Origin: Caulobacter sp. Root343
GTDB taxonomy: Bacteria > Pseudomonadota > Alphaproteobacteria > Caulobacterales > Caulobacteraceae
Reading direction: 5' to 3'
Assembly (NCBI RefSeq): GCF_001425745.1
Contig: NZ_LMDF01000007.1
Span: forward strand, 248,899 to 312,898
DNA length: 64,000 nucleotides
Numbering within the stretch: the stretch's first letter is position 1; each line of letters begins with the position of its first letter. Under the pieces are notes generated by a model. That model was not told where the DNA came from and did no database searches. It saw nothing but the letters and a program-made list of their open reading frames with translations. The translations under genes and the position numbers were made by a program. This document shows, one piece after another, positions 39,299-47,746 of this stretch.

Positions 39299-42190
39299 AT
39301 GGCCCTGGGGATCGCGGACTTCACGGCGCAACTGGCCGCTCTCCAGGCCCAGTTCAAGGCCGGCACGATCGACGAAGACGGTCTGAGCGACGGCCTGCGC
39401 GATCTGTGGACGGCGTCGGAGAACATTCCGGCGCTGTTCGACCAGATGCAGCAGGTCATCGCGATCAGGGCGACGATCCTGACGTCGCTCCAAGCGGCTC
39501 TGAACTTGAAGGGTGAAGTCGCGAGCGTAAGCGCCCTGCCGGCGGTAGCGCCCGACGGCGACACGTATCAATTGGTGAACGCCGCTGATCCGCAGGACGG
39601 CTTTCTCTATCGACGGGTGGCCGGCGCATGGACAAACATTGGCCGTCTCCGTGGTGCGCGGGGAGCCAGCGCTTTCGACGTCGCGGTCGAGGTGGCTGAA
39701 GAGGCCGGGGAAGTGCCTCCAGCCGACGAAGAGGCCTGGATCGCATCACTGAAGCAGCCTGCGCTGGACGCCGCTGCGACAGCAGACGCAGCGGCGGAGA
39801 ACGCCGACGCAAAGGCAGCCCTGGCCAATACGAAGGCTGGCCTCGCTAACGACGCGGCGACGACCGCCGACGAAGCGGCCGCCCTCGCCAACACTAAGGC
39901 CGGTTTGGCGAACGACAAAGCCGCCCTCGCGCAAGGGGTTGTCGATGCAGCGGCTACGCTCCTGGCAGCTAAGGACACTGCTGTGGTGGCCGCCGGCACC
40001 GCGACTGACAAGGCTGGCCAAGCCGCTGACGCTCGCGATGCAGCTCTCGCGGCGCAGAGCAACGGCACTGAAGCACTTGCCTCGCTGAACTTCCTCCTGC
40101 GGGGGATCGCTGGGCCCAACATCAGGATGGGCGACCCGGTCGGGAACTATATATTTGATCTGTCCCCGGACGGTCTCTTCGCGCGGCTGGTCGGCGGGTC
40201 TGTCACGGACGCGGCGTTCGACAGTGCGCTACTTGAAGACGTGCTGGCGCTGCGGACGCTCCGCCGCCTGATACGATACATTCCTGGGGCTGGCCTGGAG
40301 ATCGGCGACCCGGTTGGGGCGTTCACCTTCCAGCTCGGTGCGGACGGCTCTCTGGTCCTGCCCGGCGCGTCGGTTGGCGCTGCAAATCTTCAGCTTGGGG
40401 CCGTGGGCGACGCCGCTCTGAACCCGGCACTGCTCGACGATATCCTGGCGATCCGCGCGCTGCGGACGTTGATCAAGGTGGTTCCTGGGGGGGGGCTCAA
40501 GATCGGCGATCCAGCCGGCGCCTTCACGTTCCAAATCGCCGCTGACGGAAGTCCGACCGCGTCGATCAGTGCGGGCGCTGTCGGCGATAGCGCGCTTTCG
40601 GCCGCGCTGTTTGAAGACATGTTGGCGCTGCGGGCGCTGCGCCAGATTGTGCGCTTCTCACCCTCGGATGGCCTGCAAATCGGGTCTCCCTCTGGTGACT
40701 TCACGATCAAGGCCGGGGCGGACGGGAAGCTCGTTTTCACGTTCGCGAACGGGACCGTTACGCGGTCGACCTTGGCGACGGATGTCGCGCCGTTCGTTCG
40801 CGAAAAGATCGCCAGTTCCGTGCCCGGCCTGGTCTACGCAAAGACCATCAGCACTAAGCGCCAGGTCGTCCGGGTGACCGGAGCTGGCGAGGCGACGATC
40901 TCCGACGGGACGGCGAACGACGACTATCCCCAAATGGTCGGCGAGGCCGTGCGTCTCACCTCCGACCGTGACGGCGGCACGGTTCGCGCAATGCGGATGA
41001 GCGTCGACGGCAAGAACCTGATCACTGAGCTTGGGTCGACCAAGGTCTACATCATCGTGGGTTATGGTCAGAGCCTGTCGATCGGCACGTCGAACTCCGC
41101 CCGTTTCGCGCTGACCACGGCCAACGCGGCATCGGGTGTGCTGATGTTCAACCGAGGTGTCCGGATCATTCCAGGCACGCCGGCCGTCACCGACGTCGTC
41201 AACGCGACAGACATCGACCACCTCGTGCCGCTGGCGGCGGGTCTGGACGGGTCCGCTTATGGGCAGACCCACGTCGAGAGCCTGGCCTACAAACTGTTCG
41301 CCGCCTCTAGCCTTCGGTGCATCGGCTTGGCGGCTGGCGTTGGCGGGCAGAGCTACACCTCCCTGAAGAAGGGAACGGTTCCGTACGCCAACATGATCGC
41401 CGCCGTTCAGCGCGCGCGAGACGTGTTGGCGGGCCTTGGCTACGACTGCGAAGTTGTCGTGACCTGGCAGCACGGGGAGGCGAATACCGGTACCTCGCGA
41501 GCCGTCTACAAGGGCTATCTCGCCGAGCTTTCGTCCGACTTGAACGCCGACATCAAGCCCATCACAGGTCAAGCCGCGGTTCACCTGTTCGGCGGCCAAT
41601 CGCCTTCGCTCAGCCAATCCCAGGTCCCGTTGGCGCTGTGGGAGGCGGGGAAGGAAAATCCGCTCATCCATTGCGTCGGGCCGCTCTACCAATTTCCGCT
41701 ATCCGACAGCCAGCACCCGACCTCGGTTGGCTACTATCACCTCGGTGAAGAGTACTGGAGGCCCTTCAAAGCCGTCGTCGTGGACGGCGGGACCTGGAAG
41801 CCGCTGCAACCGGTGTCGGCGACGCTCAGTGGATCTGACATCGACCTGCTGTTCGAGGGGCAAGTCGGCAACGTCGTGTTCGAGACGACTGACGTCGCGG
41901 CCATCACGAATTACGGCCTCGAATACTTCGACGCCTCGGGTTCGCCGCCGGCCATCTCTTCGGTCACCACGATCGCGGGCGGCGTGCGGGTCACGCTGTC
42001 CACCGCGCCCACGGGCTCGGGCAAGGTCTTGCGCGGGGCGTGGACAGCGCCAGGCGCGACCACGTCGCCTCAGAACTCCATCCCTGGGGCGAGAACGAAC
42101 CTCGCTGACCAGGACACGCTCGTCTCTGGCTATACCGGTAGCAAGGCGCTGCCGAAGCGGTCGGTCATTTTTGAAATCCCCGTCACCTAG
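39299..42190 (+). CDS. Tail fibre with SGNH/GDSL esterase domain
   Basis: 963 aa. The N-terminus (about 1-130) is probably the tail-binding part, followed by an Ala-rich coiled region with ALANTKAGLAND repeats (about 150-260). Residues 270-485 contain four imperfect repeats of about 60 aa, each starting with a GDP-x-G-x-F/Y motif (276, 334, 401, 460) and including LLEDVLALRTLRRLIR-like segments. Residues about 580-830 are an SGNH hydrolase: GQS with Ser592, GVGGQS, WQHGEAN and DSQHPTS with Asp803/His806. Such enzymes de-acetylate surface polysaccharide, which suits a phage that must pass a capsule or exopolysaccharide. A G9 tract occurs at 40487-40495. Confidence 0.85.
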   Translation: MALGIADFTAQLAALQAQFKAGTIDEDGLSDGLRDLWTASENIPALFDQMQQVIAIRATILTSLQAALNLKGEVASVSALPAVAPDGDTYQLVNAADPQDGFLYRRVAGAWTNIGRLRGARGASAFDVAVEVAEEAGEVPPADEEAWIASLKQPALDAAATADAAAENADAKAALANTKAGLANDAATTADEAAALANTKAGLANDKAALAQGVVDAAATLLAAKDTAVVAAGTATDKAGQAADARDAALAAQSNGTEALASLNFLLRGIAGPNIRMGDPVGNYIFDLSPDGLFARLVGGSVTDAAFDSALLEDVLALRTLRRLIRYIPGAGLEIGDPVGAFTFQLGADGSLVLPGASVGAANLQLGAVGDAALNPALLDDILAIRALRTLIKVVPGGGLKIGDPAGAFTFQIAADGSPTASISAGAVGDSALSAALFEDMLALRALRQIVRFSPSDGLQIGSPSGDFTIKAGADGKLVFTFANGTVTRSTLATDVAPFVREKIASSVPGLVYAKTISTKRQVVRVTGAGEATISDGTANDDYPQMVGEAVRLTSDRDGGTVRAMRMSVDGKNLITELGSTKVYIIVGYGQSLSIGTSNSARFALTTANAASGVLMFNRGVRIIPGTPAVTDVVNATDIDHLVPLAAGLDGSAYGQTHVESLAYKLFAASSLRCIGLAAGVGGQSYTSLKKGTVPYANMIAAVQRARDVLAGLGYDCEVVVTWQHGEANTGTSRAVYKGYLAELSSDLNADIKPITGQAAVHLFGGQSPSLSQSQVPLALWEAGKENPLIHCVGPLYQFPLSDSQHPTSVGYYHLGEEYWRPFKAVVVDGGTWKPLQPVSATLSGSDIDLLFEGQVGNVVFETTDVAAITNYGLEYFDASGSPPAISSVTTIAGGVRVTLSTAPTGSGKVLRGAWTAPGATTSPQNSIPGARTNLADQDTLVSGYTGSKALPKRSVIFEIPVT

Positions 42191-42201
42191 GAGCTGCTGA
42201 C

Positions 42202-42975
42202 ATGGGCCTTTATGTTGGAATTCCGGGCAGCGACTACGCTACCTCCCCGGCCAAGCAAGGTACGCAAACCTTTCCGAGCGACGATCCGCTGCCGTTCCTG
42301 GCGTTGCCGGGTCTGGTGAATTGGTGGCGTGGGGATGACGCGGTCCAGTTGTCTAGCGTCACCTCGGTCAAGGATAGGATCGCGGGCGTTTCCCTGGCCA
42401 GCATCAACTCGGCTCAGAGCCCGTCGCTGTCGACGGTGGGCGGGAAGCAAGGTCTGCTTTTCGCGGGCGCGCAGACGATGTCGGCCGCCGCTTCGGTCGT
42501 GAAGAACAGTGCCTATACCTGGGTGATCGTGCAGAAGGCGGCGGCGAGCCTCACCACGGGGGCCTATATCTTGACGGCCGGCACCGCTCCGACCGCCAAT
42601 TGGTATCAGTGGGCCGACGGCCACACCTCGGCCCGAACCGCGTCGGGCACGCCCGGACAGCCCGCCAGCGACGCCGGCAAGGTCATTGCGAACGCGACCC
42701 AGATCATCGGCTTGAGTTTCGATTCCACGGGCGTGAAATACGGGTTCTCTTTCGATGGCGTGTTCAACAAGTCTGTCCCGATCACCTCGGGCCAGGCGGG
42801 GGCCGAGAGCGTAGCGACCTCGTTCAACTTCGGCGCCAGCAACCTGCTGGGCAATCCGTTCTCCGGGACAATCTTCGACATCTTCCAGTTCGATCGCGAC
42901 TACCACGCCGCCGCGAGCGCGGCGTATTGGGCTTGGCTCGTGAGCAAGCTGAAGATCCGTTATGGGATCAGCTAG
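42202..42975 (+). CDS. LamG/lectin-like tail protein, 257 aa
   Basis: AGGAG lies 11 bases upstream. The pattern PGLVNWWRGDDAVQ...VKDRIAG, GLLFAGAQTMSAAASV, YTWVIVQKAA, SGTIFDIFQFDRDYHAAA is typical for concanavalin-like/LamG-type jelly rolls on phage fibres. It probably sits with the esterase fibre and binds glycans. No enzymatic residues are visible. Confidence 0.65.
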   Translation: MGLYVGIPGSDYATSPAKQGTQTFPSDDPLPFLALPGLVNWWRGDDAVQLSSVTSVKDRIAGVSLASINSAQSPSLSTVGGKQGLLFAGAQTMSAAASVVKNSAYTWVIVQKAAASLTTGAYILTAGTAPTANWYQWADGHTSARTASGTPGQPASDAGKVIANATQIIGLSFDSTGVKYGFSFDGVFNKSVPITSGQAGAESVATSFNFGASNLLGNPFSGTIFDIFQFDRDYHAAASAAYWAWLVSKLKIRYGIS

Positions 42976-43035
42976 GGCGTCGCACGAGCCTGATGTTCAC
43001 CCGCCCCTAAAGCGTCAACACTAGGAGCTAATACC

Positions 43036-43212
43036 GTGAAGACCGCCGACACTCCCGGACCTGCCGCGCAGCGTCATCCTGATGCCCATCGTGAGCGGGT
43101 TGACGTCATGGACTGCCTGCAAATCGGCGATGCAAAGGGCAATGTGACCATGCGCATCTGCGACTACCCGACCGCTAGCCTCCCGAGCAGCGCTCCCTTG
43201 GGCCGAATGTAA
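43036..43212 (+). CDS. Small hypothetical protein, 58 aa
   Basis: GTG start with AGGAG (43023-43027) 8 bases upstream. It has a mixed composition with two Cys, MDCLQIGDAKGNVTMRICDYP in the middle. No known family. The ribosome binding site and gap-filling position support it. It would end the tail operon before the antisense gene at 43220-43390. Confidence 0.45.
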   Translation: MKTADTPGPAAQRHPDAHRERVDVMDCLQIGDAKGNVTMRICDYPTASLPSSAPLGRM

Positions 43213-43219
43213 CCTGACG

Positions 43220-43390
43220 CTAGGTCCAGGTTATCGTCGCGTCTTTTTCCTCATCCGTCAGCGGTGTGGAGACGGCGCGGAAGTACCAGCGAACGGCCTT
43301 GCCTATCGCGCCCAGAACCTTGCCGAGCGCGCCGGTGGCGCCCTGTTCGGGCGTCAAACCGCCGACGTCTTCGGTCGTAACTTCGCTCAT
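43220..43390 (-). CDS. Antisense small protein between tail and lysis genes (moron candidate), 56 aa
   Basis: ATG 43390, TAG 43220. The product (VTTEDVGGLTPEQGATGALGKVLGAIGKAVRWYF...TPLTDEEKDATITW) has one amphipathic helix. It is the only leftward gene inside the rightward late block. Such oppositely oriented single genes are often morons expressed in the lysogen. No predicted function. The codon use looks normal for this phage. Confidence 0.55.
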   Translation of the reverse strand: MSEVTTEDVGGLTPEQGATGALGKVLGAIGKAVRWYFRAVSTPLTDEEKDATITWT

Positions 43391-43502
43391 AGCTCGCCCC
43401 CCGGGTTGCTAAGGCTCAGCTAACGCCTGGCGCGCAACTAAGGCAAGGCTTCATCTGAAGTACCATCCATCAAGTTTACATTCATTTGAGGAGGGGCGGC
43501 CG

Positions 43503-43880
43503 ATGGCCGACAATACCGGGGACCCGCACCTGCTGGCGGTCCTGAGCAAGCTCGCGCCCATGACGCCGGGGGTCGCGGGCGCCGTCCTGTCCCTCGCGTT
43601 TGGCGAAAAGCTGACCGTCAGGGGCAAGACGATCAGCGTCGTCATAGGCCTGGCCAGCGCGCTGTGGATCGCGCCGGCCGTGATCGCCGTGCTCGCCGTA
43701 CTGTGGCCGTGGGGCAAGTTTCCCGTCGAGCTGGGAAACGCGATCACGTTCCTGACCGGCCTGCTGGGCATGATCGCCCTGGCCGGTTTCGCCCAGGCCG
43801 TCGGCAAGTACGCCGGCGACCCCCTGAAGCTGATCAAGTTCGAGGTCGGCGGCCTGCGTATCGGCGGCGGGGAGGCGTGA
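43503..43880 (+). CDS. Holin candidate, 125 aa
   Basis: GAGGAGGGG upstream gives a strong start. Two hydrophobic segments are clear (about 43-68, TISVVIGLASALWIAPAVIAVLAVLW, and about 80-103, AITFLTGLLGMIALAGFAQAV), with a polar N-terminus of 40 residues and a basic end. It opens the lysis cassette, two genes before the endolysin, so a holin role is likely. The family is not certain. Confidence 0.7.
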   Translation: MADNTGDPHLLAVLSKLAPMTPGVAGAVLSLAFGEKLTVRGKTISVVIGLASALWIAPAVIAVLAVLWPWGKFPVELGNAITFLTGLLGMIALAGFAQAVGKYAGDPLKLIKFEVGGLRIGGGEA

Positions 43881-43883
43881 GCC

Positions 43884-44195
43884 ATGCTGGCCCAAATGAT
43901 CTCCATACTGGCCGCGGCGATCCTGCTGCTGGCCATCGCCCTGCTGCTCCTCGGTTGGGGCGGTCTCCTGACCCTCTGCCAGCGGATCGGACTGGCCATG
44001 TTCGGCGCCGGCCTGGTCCTAGCGGCCATCCCGCGCTTCCAGGGCAGGCCGCCCGGCTGGGGTGATGTCCTCATGCTGAGCGGCCTGGTGCTCTACCTGG
44101 GCGCCACGTACGCCCCCAAGATCATCCAGCACGTCGACGGTCTCGACGGTAAGATCGACGGCCGGTTCGGCCGCCCGCGTCAGCCCCGCGCTTAG
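43884..44195 (+). CDS. Three-helix membrane protein of the lysis module, 103 aa
   Basis: Starts three bases after the holin candidate. Hydrophobic segments at about 5-26 (MISILAAAILLLAIALLLLGWGG), 33-50 (RIGLAMFGAGLVLAAI) and 62-78 (VLMLSGLVLYLGATY) are followed by a charged cytoplasmic tail. It may be a second holin or an antiholin. The next gene is the endolysin. Confidence 0.65.
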   Translation: MLAQMISILAAAILLLAIALLLLGWGGLLTLCQRIGLAMFGAGLVLAAIPRFQGRPPGWGDVLMLSGLVLYLGATYAPKIIQHVDGLDGKIDGRFGRPRQPRA

Positions 44196-44232
44196 GGCCA
44201 ACCCAACCCACATCGCTAGAAGGATCGAAGTC

Positions 44233-44727
44233 ATGGCCGAAGCGCCTTGGCTCGCGGTCGCGCGCGCCCTGATCGGCACGCGCGAAACCCCCGGGCCCGC
44301 CAACAACCCGAAGATCATGGACTGGGCCAACAAGCTCGGCGGGAAGAAGCTGGGCGTCGCGTACGCCGGCGACGCCGTCCCGTGGTGCGGCCTGTTCGCG
44401 GCCCACTGCGTCAACGCGGTCGGTCTGGCCTTGCCGCCGATCGCCGTTCGGGCCTCGGCTTGGTCGAGCTGGGGCCTGCGCGTCACGCCCTGTGTCGGCG
44501 CGATCCTGGTCTTCACGCGCGAGGGCGGTGGTCACGTCGGCTTCTATGTCGGCGAGGACGAGACCCACTTCCTGGTCCTGGGCGGCAACCAGGGCGACCA
44601 GGTGTCGATCGTCAAGATCGCCAAGGATCGCCTGAGCGCCTGTCGCTGGCCCGGCGGCGTGCCGCTGACCGGCAAGCCCTTCCGGGTCACCGCCAGCGGC
44701 GCGGCTATCAGCGGGAACGAGGCCTGA
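44233..44727 (+). CDS. Endolysin (TIGR02594/CHAP-NlpC type)
   Basis: 164 aa. The sequence matches the TIGR02594 pattern: PWLAVARALIGTRETPGPANNPKIMDWANKLG, then the catalytic Cys in DAVPWCGLFAAHCVNAVG, SWSSWGLRV, GAILVFTREGGGHVGFYVGED with His, and VLGGNQGDQVSI with Asn. The enzyme cuts peptidoglycan cross-links. It has no signal peptide, so it needs the holin encoded just upstream. Confidence 0.88.
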   Translation: MAEAPWLAVARALIGTRETPGPANNPKIMDWANKLGGKKLGVAYAGDAVPWCGLFAAHCVNAVGLALPPIAVRASAWSSWGLRVTPCVGAILVFTREGGGHVGFYVGEDETHFLVLGGNQGDQVSIVKIAKDRLSACRWPGGVPLTGKPFRVTASGAAISGNEA

Positions 44728-44731
44728 CGCC

Positions 44732-45373
44732 ATGACCAAGGTCTTCTTCTGCGAGCCGACCGACCAGGTCTTCACCAAGCTGCGGGTCTACGAGAGCTGC
44801 GACGGCGACATGCCGCCGTGTCCTCTGTTCCCCGGACAATACAGTCGCCACGACGCCTCGAGCGATCGGGTGGCGGTGATCACCATCCCGGCCGAGGAGG
44901 TGATCCCGGCCAGTGGCTCCACAGGCGAGTATGCCGGCGACGAGCGCTGGCCGACCGCCTGCGGATGCGGCCACGTGTTCGGGTCCGGTGCGAACCGCAG
45001 CGTGCACCATCAGCGGCTGGTCCGACGCACCGACACGGGCGAGGCGTTCGAAGGCTATCAGGCCCTCCCGGTGGGAGCGGTCTGGAACGCCTTCTGGATG
45101 GTCGAGGGTCGCCGCGGCGACTGGGTCGGCCCCGACGGCAGGTCGCTGGTCTGCAGGCTGCCCGACGGCTCGGTGTGGATGATCGACAGCCGAGCGTCGA
45201 ACTGCACCATGCCGGACGACGACGTGCACAAGTGCTGGGTGCGGCACGGTCGGCCGGAAGACGGCGACCTGCACGTCGACAAGGCGGGTCACACCTGCGC
45301 GGCAGGCGCCGGGTCGATCGCCACCCCCACCTGGCACGGCTTCCTGCACCACGGTCAGCTCACCGTCTGCTGA
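44732..45373 (+). CDS. Cys/His-rich hypothetical protein (DUF6527-like), 213 aa
   Basis: Cys and His residues are clustered: CDGDMPPCP (about 28-35), ACGCGHVFGSG (76-86), HH near 91-92, and KCWVRHG (168-174), suggesting a metal-binding protein. The DUF6527 pattern (WMIDSRASNCTMPDDDVHKCWVRHG, HTCAAGAGSI) is present. It lies between endolysin and spanin genes but is not an expected lysis gene. It is often found in phages beside lysis genes; function unknown. Confidence 0.6.
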   Translation: MTKVFFCEPTDQVFTKLRVYESCDGDMPPCPLFPGQYSRHDASSDRVAVITIPAEEVIPASGSTGEYAGDERWPTACGCGHVFGSGANRSVHHQRLVRRTDTGEAFEGYQALPVGAVWNAFWMVEGRRGDWVGPDGRSLVCRLPDGSVWMIDSRASNCTMPDDDVHKCWVRHGRPEDGDLHVDKAGHTCAAGAGSIATPTWHGFLHHGQLTVC

Positions 45374-45411
45374 CCCGCGTCCCTTCCACGACAACCTGAG
45401 AGGACAGTCAC

Positions 45412-45579
45412 ATGAAAAGTGGAGAGAAGTCGGCCGTCGGCGTGCTCGCCGGCCTGGCCTGCGTCGTCCTGGCCGTGCTCGGCCTGACCGTGCTCGGCCT
45501 GACCGGCGCGCTCTATGGCAAGCCGGGGCCGGCCTACGCCACGCCCATCGGCTACCAGGGCGAAGCGGGCCCGACATGA
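45412..45579 (+). CDS. Small membrane protein before the spanins, 55 aa
   Basis: ATG with GAGAGGA about 8 bases upstream; its stop overlaps the i-spanin start. Residues about 8-33 are a single hydrophobic helix (AVGVLAGLACVVLAVLGLTVLGL). The C-terminus is short, polar and Pro/Gly-rich. Possibly an additional lysis regulator, but without a family. Confidence 0.55.
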   Translation: MKSGEKSAVGVLAGLACVVLAVLGLTVLGLTGALYGKPGPAYATPIGYQGEAGPT

Positions 45580-45968
45580 GCGGCCCGACCGGCGCCGCGC
45601 TGAAGATCTGCACCGCCTTGGCGGTGGTCGCTCTGGTGCTGATCGGCGCCGGCGCGGCCATCGACTGGGTCAAGCACCCTTTCGGCCTGGGCAGGAACGC
45701 CCTGCCGGCCGCCCGCGCCGAGGCGAAGGTCAATGGCCAGCAGGCCCAGATCAACGCCGACGGGGCAGCCATCAACGACTCGCGGGCAGGCAACATCGCC
45801 CGCATCCACCAAACCGCCCAGGAGGCCCGCCATGCGGTCCAGCAGACTGCTGACTACGACGTTCGGCTGCGTCGCTATCTCGATGGCCTTGACGGCGTGC
45901 GAAACGACGGCGCCGCCCCGATCGCCGCAGATCCTGCTGACGGCGGGGGACACGACCCGATCCGCTGA
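45576..45968 (+). CDS. i-spanin (Rz-like)
   Basis: 130 aa. It has one N-terminal transmembrane helix (about 10-32, ICTALAVVALVLIGAGAAIDWV) followed by a periplasmic helical domain (VNGQQAQINADGAAINDSRAGNIARIHQTAQEARHAVQQTADYDVRLRRYLDGL), the layout of Rz-type i-spanins. The o-spanin gene is embedded out of frame in its 3' part. Together they fuse inner and outer membranes at lysis. Confidence 0.8.
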   Translation: MSGPTGAALKICTALAVVALVLIGAGAAIDWVKHPFGLGRNALPAARAEAKVNGQQAQINADGAAINDSRAGNIARIHQTAQEARHAVQQTADYDVRLRRYLDGLDGVRNDGAAPIAADPADGGGHDPIR

Positions 45969-46209
45969 CCCGGAGAAGCCCGCTTTCCCGCCGCTGGAGC
46001 CCGTGTTGGACGCCTCGGCGAAGGCGGAGCGCGACTATCTGTTCCGGGCCGTCATCGGGCCGCTCCTGGACTTCAGCCTGGCCCAGGAAGCGGTCAAGCA
46101 GGCCGAAGGACAGCGAGCCGACGGTGTCGTCGCGAAGGTGTTGGCGTTCAACGCGGTCGTGGAGCGGAAGAGACGCCGCTGGTGGCCCTTCGCCCGCGAC
46201 AAGCCGTAG
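45832..46209 (+). CDS. o-spanin lipoprotein (Rz1-like), overlapping the i-spanin gene
   Basis: 125 aa, ATG 45832 with AGGAGG (45820-45825) seven bases upstream. It has a signal peptide and the lipobox LTAC (Cys about residue 23). The first part is Pro-rich (ETTAPPRSPQ, PEKPAFPPLEP), as in Rz1. The gene begins inside the i-spanin gene in another frame and runs 240 bases past it. It is longer than lambda Rz1 (60 aa), with an extra helical C-terminal domain ending in a basic patch (ERKRRRWWPF). Confidence 0.82.
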   Translation: MRSSRLLTTTFGCVAISMALTACETTAPPRSPQILLTAGDTTRSADPEKPAFPPLEPVLDASAKAERDYLFRAVIGPLLDFSLAQEAVKQAEGQRADGVVAKVLAFNAVVERKRRRWWPFARDKP

Positions 46210-46266
46210 AGCGGCCTCCACGGCGATCTATTCTGCCCAGGCGGTGGTCTGGGATCACAACGCACA

Positions 46267-46296
46267 GCGCCCCCGGCTTCGGCCGGGGGCGCTTTT
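46267..46296 (+). terminator. Rho-independent terminator at the end of the late operon
   Basis: Stem GCGCCCCCGGC / GCCGGGGGCGC (46267-46277 and 46282-46292) with a TTCG tetraloop, followed by TTTT. It ends the head-tail-lysis transcript. Confidence 0.92.
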
Positions 46297-46348
46297 GTCG
46301 TTTGTGGGCTACGGCCCTATATCCAAGATGAAAGGGAGGCCGACCACC

Positions 46349-46540
46349 ATGCGCGACAGTTGGAGCTACATCACCGAGGTGTCCGACAACTACATCCTCG
46401 ACTGCTATCTGGCGATCCGGCGAGAGCTGGGCGTGGACCCCGCCAATGTTCGTGAACATCCGGACTTCAGGGAGTGGGCAAGCGCCCTCGAGGCGGAGAT
46501 GGATAAGCGAGGCGTCGACTACGTCCGGGTCGTGTTCTAG
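46349..46540 (+). CDS. Small hypothetical protein after the late terminator, 63 aa
   Basis: ATG 46349 has AAAGGGAGG (46331-46339) upstream. The sequence MRDSWSYITEVSDNYILDCYLAIRRELG...EWASALEAEMDKRGVDYVRVVF is helical and acidic. It lies behind the terminator and converges with the accessory operon, so it should be transcribed from its own promoter. Unknown; possibly a moron. Confidence 0.55.
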   Translation: MRDSWSYITEVSDNYILDCYLAIRRELGVDPANVREHPDFREWASALEAEMDKRGVDYVRVVF

Positions 46541-46553
46541 CGGCCAAGCGGAG

Positions 46554-47744
46554 CTATCGCGTCGGCGTCGGCATGCCGATCTTGGAAAGGGCGACGATTG
46601 CGTTCAAGTCCGGCGGACCGTCGTCCTTCACTACGCCGTCGACAGAGGGCCGGAACAGCGCCTGCAGGATGATGGCCCGGTCGGTCGACTCCAGCGAGCC
46701 CTTCTGGATCAGCGCCAGGTAGGCGTTGGCCATGACGGCCCGTTCGTCGGCGTCCGTTCGCAGGTGGTGCTCGCTGAGATAGAGGCGCGTCAGGATGCGT
46801 GCGATCCACAGCAGCAGGGCGGCGAACAGCGTCAGCCCAGCACCCACCACGATCAGAACCGGCGTCGGCACGGTGATCAGCTCGTGGAGCTTGTCGGCCG
46901 CCTGGTAGAAGACGAACAGGATCGCGACGGCCGCGCCGGCGAAGTAGAACCGCAGCATGCGTAGGTGCTGAGCCTCTTTCGCCTTGTGGATGCGAGACTT
47001 GCGTTTCCAGTACGTCACCGGAGCCTCGAGCCCGAGCTTTTCGGCATAGGCTAGCTCGGTGGTGTCGATGCGCAGGATGGCCTCGTCGACCCTGACCTTC
47101 ATCTCGGTCCAGGCATCTTCCTTCGAAGCGATCGCCGCCTTGGCCTGGGAGATCACTATGCGGATGGTTTCGTTGGCCAGCTTCTTCCTGGAATTCAGCA
47201 CCTTGCCAAAATGCTCGACCAGGGCCTTCTCCGTGACCTCGAACCGGCGTGTCAGCTCGCCCATGGTTCGGCGCGACTGGGTTCTTTCGGCGGATAGATC
47301 CTTGATCAGCTGGTCGACGGGAACACGAGCAGGGTAGGCGAAGGCCATGATCCCCCGCAGCGCCGCCATGCCGCGTATCTCACCGAAGCTCACGAACTGA
47401 CGGTAGTAGGCGTAGGCGGCGACGGCCGCCTCATCGCCTTCGCTACGGCGTATTTCCAGGATCCGGCGCCCTTCGTCGCTACCGGAATAGACGAGCGGCC
47501 CGCTATGAAAGCGCGACTCCACCTGCGGCGTAATCACATGGAGCGGTTGTCCGTTCTGGGCGTTGCGCAACACCTCGTTGTTCAGCTCGTGGAACATCTG
47601 CGAGGCGGCGTTCCACGCGCTTTGCGTCAGGCCGCGACCGTTCATCCAGTCCCATTGAGTCCGTTCCGCCTCGAGCCAGGCGCCCAGCTTCTGATGATCG
47701 TCGAACGGGATGCTGACGTCGCCGACAGTGAGTAGGGTGGACAT
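46554..47744 (-). CDS. Two-TM coiled-coil membrane protein (DUF6161-like)
   Basis: 396 aa; ATG 47744 is chosen (the frame is open 13 codons further). The N-terminal 280 residues are soluble and helical, rich in coiled coil (about 165-265, ELTRRFEVTEKALVEHFGKV...). Two transmembrane helices follow (about 285-305, LRFYFAGAAVAILFVFYQAA, and 315-335, VLIVVGAGLTLFAALLLWIARIL), then a conserved-looking cytoplasmic end (YLSEHHLRTDADERAVMANAYLALIQKG, RAIILQALFRPSVDGVVKDDGPPD). This layout is that of DUF6161. As the last gene of an accessory operon near the attachment site, a defence or exclusion role is plausible but unproven. Confidence 0.75.
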   Translation of the reverse strand: MSTLLTVGDVSIPFDDHQKLGAWLEAERTQWDWMNGRGLTQSAWNAASQMFHELNNEVLRNAQNGQPLHVITPQVESRFHSGPLVYSGSDEGRRILEIRRSEGDEAAVAAYAYYRQFVSFGEIRGMAALRGIMAFAYPARVPVDQLIKDLSAERTQSRRTMGELTRRFEVTEKALVEHFGKVLNSRKKLANETIRIVISQAKAAIASKEDAWTEMKVRVDEAILRIDTTELAYAEKLGLEAPVTYWKRKSRIHKAKEAQHLRMLRFYFAGAAVAILFVFYQAADKLHELITVPTPVLIVVGAGLTLFAALLLWIARILTRLYLSEHHLRTDADERAVMANAYLALIQKGSLESTDRAIILQALFRPSVDGVVKDDGPPDLNAIVALSKIGMPTPTR

Positions 47745-47746
47745 GC

